Position numbers and translations under genes: made by a program
Notes under the pieces: generated by a model
What the model saw: the letters and a program-made list of their open reading frames with translations, nothing else
Databases searched by the model: none
What the model was told of the DNA's origin: nothing
Origin: Poecilobothrus nobilitatus
Lineage: Eukaryota > Arthropoda > Insecta > Diptera > Dolichopodidae
Direction: 5' to 3'
Assembly: GCA_947095535.1 (NCBI GenBank)
Contig: OX352773.1
Span: 267,894,515 to 267,958,514, forward strand
Length of the DNA: 64,000 bases
Part shown: piece by piece, positions 59,100 to 64,000 of the stretch
Layout: every line of letters begins with the position of its first letter
Numbering within the stretch: position 1 is the stretch's first letter

Positions 59100-59470
59100 G
59101 CACATACCTACATACAAAAAAGTATTTGAAAAAAATGTGCTTATTAGTATCAATTTATCCCTCTATCTGTCCGTTTCTTTACAAAATTTTGTCTACAGTT
59201 TAAGATAAATAAATAAAATTTAAACAATGAATAGATTCTCATTAGAAAAATAATTTTATGGAAGAATTTATTTTATGTACCCCCACCTATAATAGAGCTA
59301 CAGCTCGAAAGTTCGAAAAAGTTATATACTTAAATGGTTATATTTGCAATTTTGCAATCTGATAATATCTAACAAAGAAATTAAATCAAAACGTTATGAC
59401 AATCTTAAATTTTGTAAAATTTTGGAATCTCTATCTTAAGTCTTTTCAGAGAACAAAAATAAGATTCTAA
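59100..59470 (+). repeat. Dispersed repeat family D, copy
   Basis: Collinear with the start of family D: 'gaaaaaaatgtgctt', 'ctatctgtccgtttc', 'tttacaaaattttgtctaca', 'cccccacctataatagagct', 'acagctcgaaagttcgaaaa', 'aatttgcaatttt'-like spacer and 'ttttgtaaaattttggaatc'. Confidence 0.55.
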
Positions 59471-59626
59471 GTAAAATTACAAATTTTAATGATAAATGAA
59501 AAACGAAATTAAGTAATACCTTTTTTATCTAACCATGTTAAGTAAATCGTAAGAAATTGATTTCAAATCTCGGCTAGGTCATATCCAATATTAGTAATTA
59601 TCGAAATAGTCTATATAATATAAAAA

Positions 59627-59803
59627 TAATTCTTGTATAAAATAATAGATGGCGCACAAATATAATGTTTATGTTTCATAATTTGGCCGACAAAACAATA
59701 GCATAATGAAAATAGTGCTGATGCTGATAATATTAAGCTGCTTTTTGGATGTCTTATGCGACTTTTTGCATGCCGGCTCAAAAGAGTGGAGGGGAAAAAA
59801 ATG
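59627..59803 (+). repeat. Dispersed A-tailed repeat family B, copy
   Basis: Has the 5' block 'ataattcttgtataaaataa' plus 'tagatggcgcacaaa', a diverged middle, then 'ttttggatgtcttatgcg' and 'agagtggagggg' before an A-run at 59795-59800. It links the 5' fragments at 4511 and 39430 with the 3' parts seen elsewhere. Confidence 0.65.
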
Positions 59804-62499
59804 CCTTTTTAACACATTATGTTAGAAATGTTCACCTTAAAAAGCTTTCCTTTTTACATTTGGTCTTGTTTCACTTATAATCACATTCTGAATTAATGAT
59901 AACTGGGTCATGATGCATTTTTCCTTTGCATATTCTGTGGTTTGATTAAAAATAAAAAGGCTAACATTTTACAAGGATATTAAAATATTCATACTTTTTT
60001 TTTTTTTATTTTTTTTTTATTATATTACATTTTCCGGCGAAAAATTAAAAATTATAATATATAAAAATAAAAATTTAATTTTTATTTTGTTTAGTAATTA
60101 TATAAGTTTTATTTTGTACATTATAGAAGACGTAAAGAAAAACAGAATTTTTTTATTATAATTATTGAAAACCGTGTTTATATAAAGTTTGAGTCATTAA
60201 ATTGTGCACAACGAAGGAAAATTTTCAATCTTGCTAACTTAATGACAGAGTTTTGTTTTGAAATCTTCTGAAACTTTTTGATAAATATAAAATTTTACTA
60301 TTGTTTGAATTATTGAAGTAAAAAATTTTTCTCAAAAAAAATATTTCTAATAAAAAATTATAAGGTGATTCAAAAAAGGATATAAATTGATTATTTTCTT
60401 TAAATGCAAAATTCTAAGGCATAAAAAATACAAATTTTATATAATTAAAAAAAAAATGAATGAATGTTTTTTTTTGTTTTAAATTTTACATATTATTTAG
60501 AATTGAGTTTTTTGAATTTCCAGGAAAATTTAAAGAAAATTTATTCTAAAGAAAGTAACACTTTTAATATGATGAAAAAATTTTAAATTTAAAAATGCAC
60601 TTTTATAGTATACTTTATTAACACATCCACGACTAAAAGTAATGTATCGTAAAAATAAAACAAAAAACTTAAAAATTTTTAACGCAAAACGTGTTTACTT
60701 TAGGATAAATAATACTATAATCATTTTTTTTTTTTTAGATTTTTAAACCCCTTTACAAATAAACACAACAAGAATACTTTTAATAAAAACTTTCATTTAG
60801 TAAAAAAAAAAAAATTATTCAAGGATATGTGCAACTTATTAAAAATTCGTTAAGATTTTTTAAAAGATTTGAATACAAAATATATTCATCCCTCGATTTA
60901 CATACTGAATAATATGTTCCACCGAAAAAAAAGCACCTTGCTTACACTAAATTACATTTACATATATGTACATTATATAGATTTATATTACAATTTACAT
61001 TATATAATGTAAATGAAATTAAGTTCAAGTAAAATAATAATTCCGAAAGCATCCTTAAGGAAAGTCATGAAAATGAATATAGTACAAGTACAATGTCTAA
61101 ATCGAGACAGGAATGAACAATAAATTGTGTATGAAATAATAATGTTAATTCATACAATCGTATAACAGGAATGAATACTCTGTAAATAATTTACTAACTA
61201 TTTAAATTTAAAATGAATATTTAGAATGTACTAACCTTCGAACAATTAAATTAGATTGAGATAATGCAGTATTTACATACCAAAACTTTAAAAATACAGA
61301 AAAGTTAAAAGTGTTTTTCTTTTAAAAATATAATTACCTATTAATAACTATAATATAGGTGTTTTGTTAATCTTGCAGTTTCCATAATATATGGTCTTTA
61401 AAATCTCAAATTTACATAAAAATTGTGAAACCTCCTCGCATTCTTTTTGTTTTAAAAAAAAAAAAAAATTTGTTTTATCCTTTAAATAAATGTTTTATTT
61501 TGACTTCTTAAGAGTATTGTTTATAATTCAGTTTTTTTTTTTGATTTTTTTTTTTTAATATAAAATTAAAATTTCAAATGGCAGCATATTTAAATTTATT
61601 TGTTTATCTATATATTTTGTATTATATTTGTTTTAGTTTTATTCCTTTTTTTTTTTATTTTGATATTATAAATAAAGTACAATTTATTTTCATTTTTTTC
61701 CTTTTGTTATTTATTTAGAAGGATAACTGAAAATTGAAAGAAAAAATGAAAACAAAAAGTAATCATAATATTGCCAGTCTCCTCCATTTATCCTTGAAAA
61801 GTTAAAGAAATACAGAAGTTGAAATAAAAAAAAAAAACTTAAGATAGTGAATATGTACCTTTATATATGAAAATGTCAAATAAAGAAGATTCAATGCAAT
61901 GCAATCTTTTTTACTGAGCTTTACTTATTCCATTATATATATATATATATATATTTTTTTTTTTATTTGTCACGCAAACCTTATTATTGCAATATATAAG
62001 AGACACGAGTCCATATTGCAATATATTACTATACGATAGATATTTAAAAACCAGAAAAAAAAAAACTAAGAAATTCTTCTAGATAACGATTATGTATTAC
62101 AGTTTAATATAAACATTTGTATAAAAGATTCTAGGAAGACTAAAAAATATCGTTCAGCTTCAGTTTCAGTTTTTAAGCAATTAAAATTTTATCTTACATT
62201 TCATCAACAAAGTTATATTATATTCAAAAAAAAAAATAAAGGGTAGCAGAAATCATTTCAAAATTGAATTGTCTTGGTTTGACTGTAATGTATTATGAAT
62301 TATTAGCGTTTTTTTGGTCATTTAACTAAAATCTGCATATGGATTCTTTTTCAATTTTTATTTTATATTTATTCTAATTTCTAAGAACTTTTTATGAGCA
62401 AACAATTTTGACATTTTTATATTGGATAAAACTATCTTAGACTATTTAACCAATTACTTGATGTACATATTATACATATCTCATATTAAATTTTTTTTT
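59801..62499. other. AT-rich non-coding stretch
   Basis: Homopolymers, an AT-rich palindrome-like patch near 60960-61015 ('acattatataatgt' repeats) and an (AT)n run at 61934-61954. No gene or family match. Confidence 0.5.
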
Positions 62500-62605
62500 T
62501 CTCAGCCATCCACTAAGTCATTTATTATTCATATTTAACTAAGCATCAGTTTTTCGAATCTTTAATTTATCTAAGTCGTTGAATGCTTGGCTGTTATGGA
62601 AATGA
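62500..62605 (-). repeat. Family B, minus-strand copy with A-run
   Basis: The reverse complement reads 'caacgacttagataaat', 'gatgcttagttaaatatgaa', 'taataaatgacttagtggat', 'ggctgag' and an A-run (T-run 62491-62500 on plus). The polarity of the A-run matches the plus-strand copies. Confidence 0.65.
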
Positions 62606-64000
62606 CTAACTCGCCTCTCATATTATGTACCAACTAACAATTTATTCTCAGAATTCGATTATTTTTAAAATATTTTTTGTGGTCTAGATAATAATATTAT
62701 ATACCAGATGAATCATTCAACTTGTGTAAAAAAAAAAACAAAACTTTTCATTATATATAGAAATGTATTTATCCTAAATTCTATAAGAAAATAGATCTTT
62801 TGACATTTTAAAATTTGACTTTTTTTTTTGCAACATAACGGTTTCATCAAAATCCCAAGAGATTTTTTATTCCTTTTATTTCATCTGAAGTTTATAAATA
62901 AAACCACAAAGCACATAATATGAAATTTACTGATCATCTTAAAGTTATCGTACCACAAAAAAAATATTTTATCCCCGTCAAAAACAAAAATTGAATTTTG
63001 ACAAGAAACATCACAAATCTTTTGCATTTTCATTTCAAATATTTTCAACCAAAAAAAAAAATAAAACTATAATTCTAATAACTTTATATAAAAATAGTAG
63101 GAAACACCATATGCAAAGGATTTTACGTACGAGTACAAAACTTATTTTTTGGTGTAAATGCATGCTCATTTTCGAAAAGTTCTAAAAGTTTTTTTTTTAC
63201 CTTACTAAAAATTGAATAAAGATGGTGGCTGGATTCAACAGCATAATGATCTTTTTTCTTTACATCAAATTTTTTTGACAACATTTTTGTTTCATTCCCC
63301 CCACACATAAAGCAGAAAACAGTCAAAAAAAAAAAAACAGTTATAGAGGAGAATAAAAATTTGCAAATAAATTTCATTTCTTTTGAATACATTTTCTATG
63401 ATTGAATGCGATTTTTTATCTACTTTTCATTTCATTTTTTAACATTTATTCACTGTTTCAAGTTGAAATTTATTGTAAGATAAAATAAATATTATCATTC
63501 TCTATCTCTTTCTATTTCTGATATATAAGAAAAAAAAAAAAAATTTTTTTTTAATACTGTTAGTATTGACTTTGCATAGAAATAAGATAAATTAAACGAA
63601 AAAGAAAATATATACGAGTATATCTATAGATAATATAAGAATATTTCATTTTCTATTTTATGTTTTTTTCTCTCTCTCTCTATCTCTCTGTTTTTCTTCT
63701 TTCATATTTTATTAAATAAAAAAATATTAAGAAGAGCAATAAGATATTTTCTTAACATTTGAATTAAATTGAAAATCTATCTATATTTTCTTTATCCCTA
63801 TATATATTATGATCTATCTCTAGTATCTTTTCTGTTTTTCGTTTTTTGTTTTTTCGTTGGTTGGTTGCAAGATTATTAAAATTGAAATATAATATATTTT
63901 TATTTATATTTATTTAATATTTATTTTAATTTTAATATTTTTATTTTGTTGAATTAAAAGAAAAACGAAAAAAATGATTTTTTAATATCCGTAAATGGAA
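62606..64000. other. AT-rich non-coding stretch to the window end
   Basis: Contains overlapping artefact frames at 62991-63185 (+) and 63123-63392 (-), a short CT-rich tract at about 63670-63690 and AT-rich unique sequence. No gene was seen. Confidence 0.5.

Overview
This window reads as non-coding DNA from a very AT-rich insect genome, most likely a fly (Diptera). Long A and T runs are everywhere, and stops are dense in all six frames. I found no host protein-coding gene, rRNA, credible functional tRNA gene or CRISPR array. The Diptera call rests on the repeats. Three elements at about 3.2, 48.5 and 57.7 kb have the layout of the Drosophila DINE-1/INE-1 (Helentron-associated) elements: subterminal inverted repeats, a GTCC microsatellite, internal ~145-190 bp repeats and a 3' stem-loop. 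There are also remnants of jockey-like and other LINE reverse transcriptases. Whether the window is intergenic or lies inside a giant intron cannot be decided from sequence alone.

Layout. 0-9 kb: the 3' end of a tRNA-like retroposon at base 1, a decayed DINE-1-like element (3.16-3.83 kb), a SINE with a perfect 14-bp target-site duplication (4.6 kb), and a cluster of tRNA-like and tandem repeats (7.45-8.62 kb). 10-14 kb: a LINE C-terminal remnant (10.8 kb) and a jockey-like LINE fragment on the minus strand (13.06-13.74 kb), with a tRNA-like retroposon at its 3' side. 16-23 kb: two copies of an unnamed A-tailed repeat (family B) and an internally deleted SINE. 26.8-32.5 kb: an inverted pair of a ~0.4 kb repeat (family E) flanking a second LINE with its 3'UTR hairpin and poly-A, a second type of tRNA-like sequence and a minus-strand SINE. 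34-43 kb: family C and a 104-bp duplication, a ~0.5 kb element with minisatellite-like inverted ends (40.7-41.2 kb) and a ~0.9 kb family D copy. 48-60 kb: two well-preserved DINE-1-like elements, further copies of families B, C and D, several local tandem duplications, a 440-bp direct duplication whose units each carry a tRNA-like Pol III cassette, and a 21-bp perfect inverted repeat. The rest is low-complexity AT-rich sequence.

The parts do not work together as a pathway. They record repeated retroposition (SINEs and their LINE partners), Helentron-type insertion and local tandem duplication in DNA under little visible constraint. The most useful observations are the tRNA-derived SINE family with target-site duplications, the DINE-1-like family with a 307-bp internal duplication, the tandem Pol III-like cassettes at 56 kb, and several dispersed families (B-F) that I cannot assign to a named element. 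Family letters A-F are labels used only in this report.
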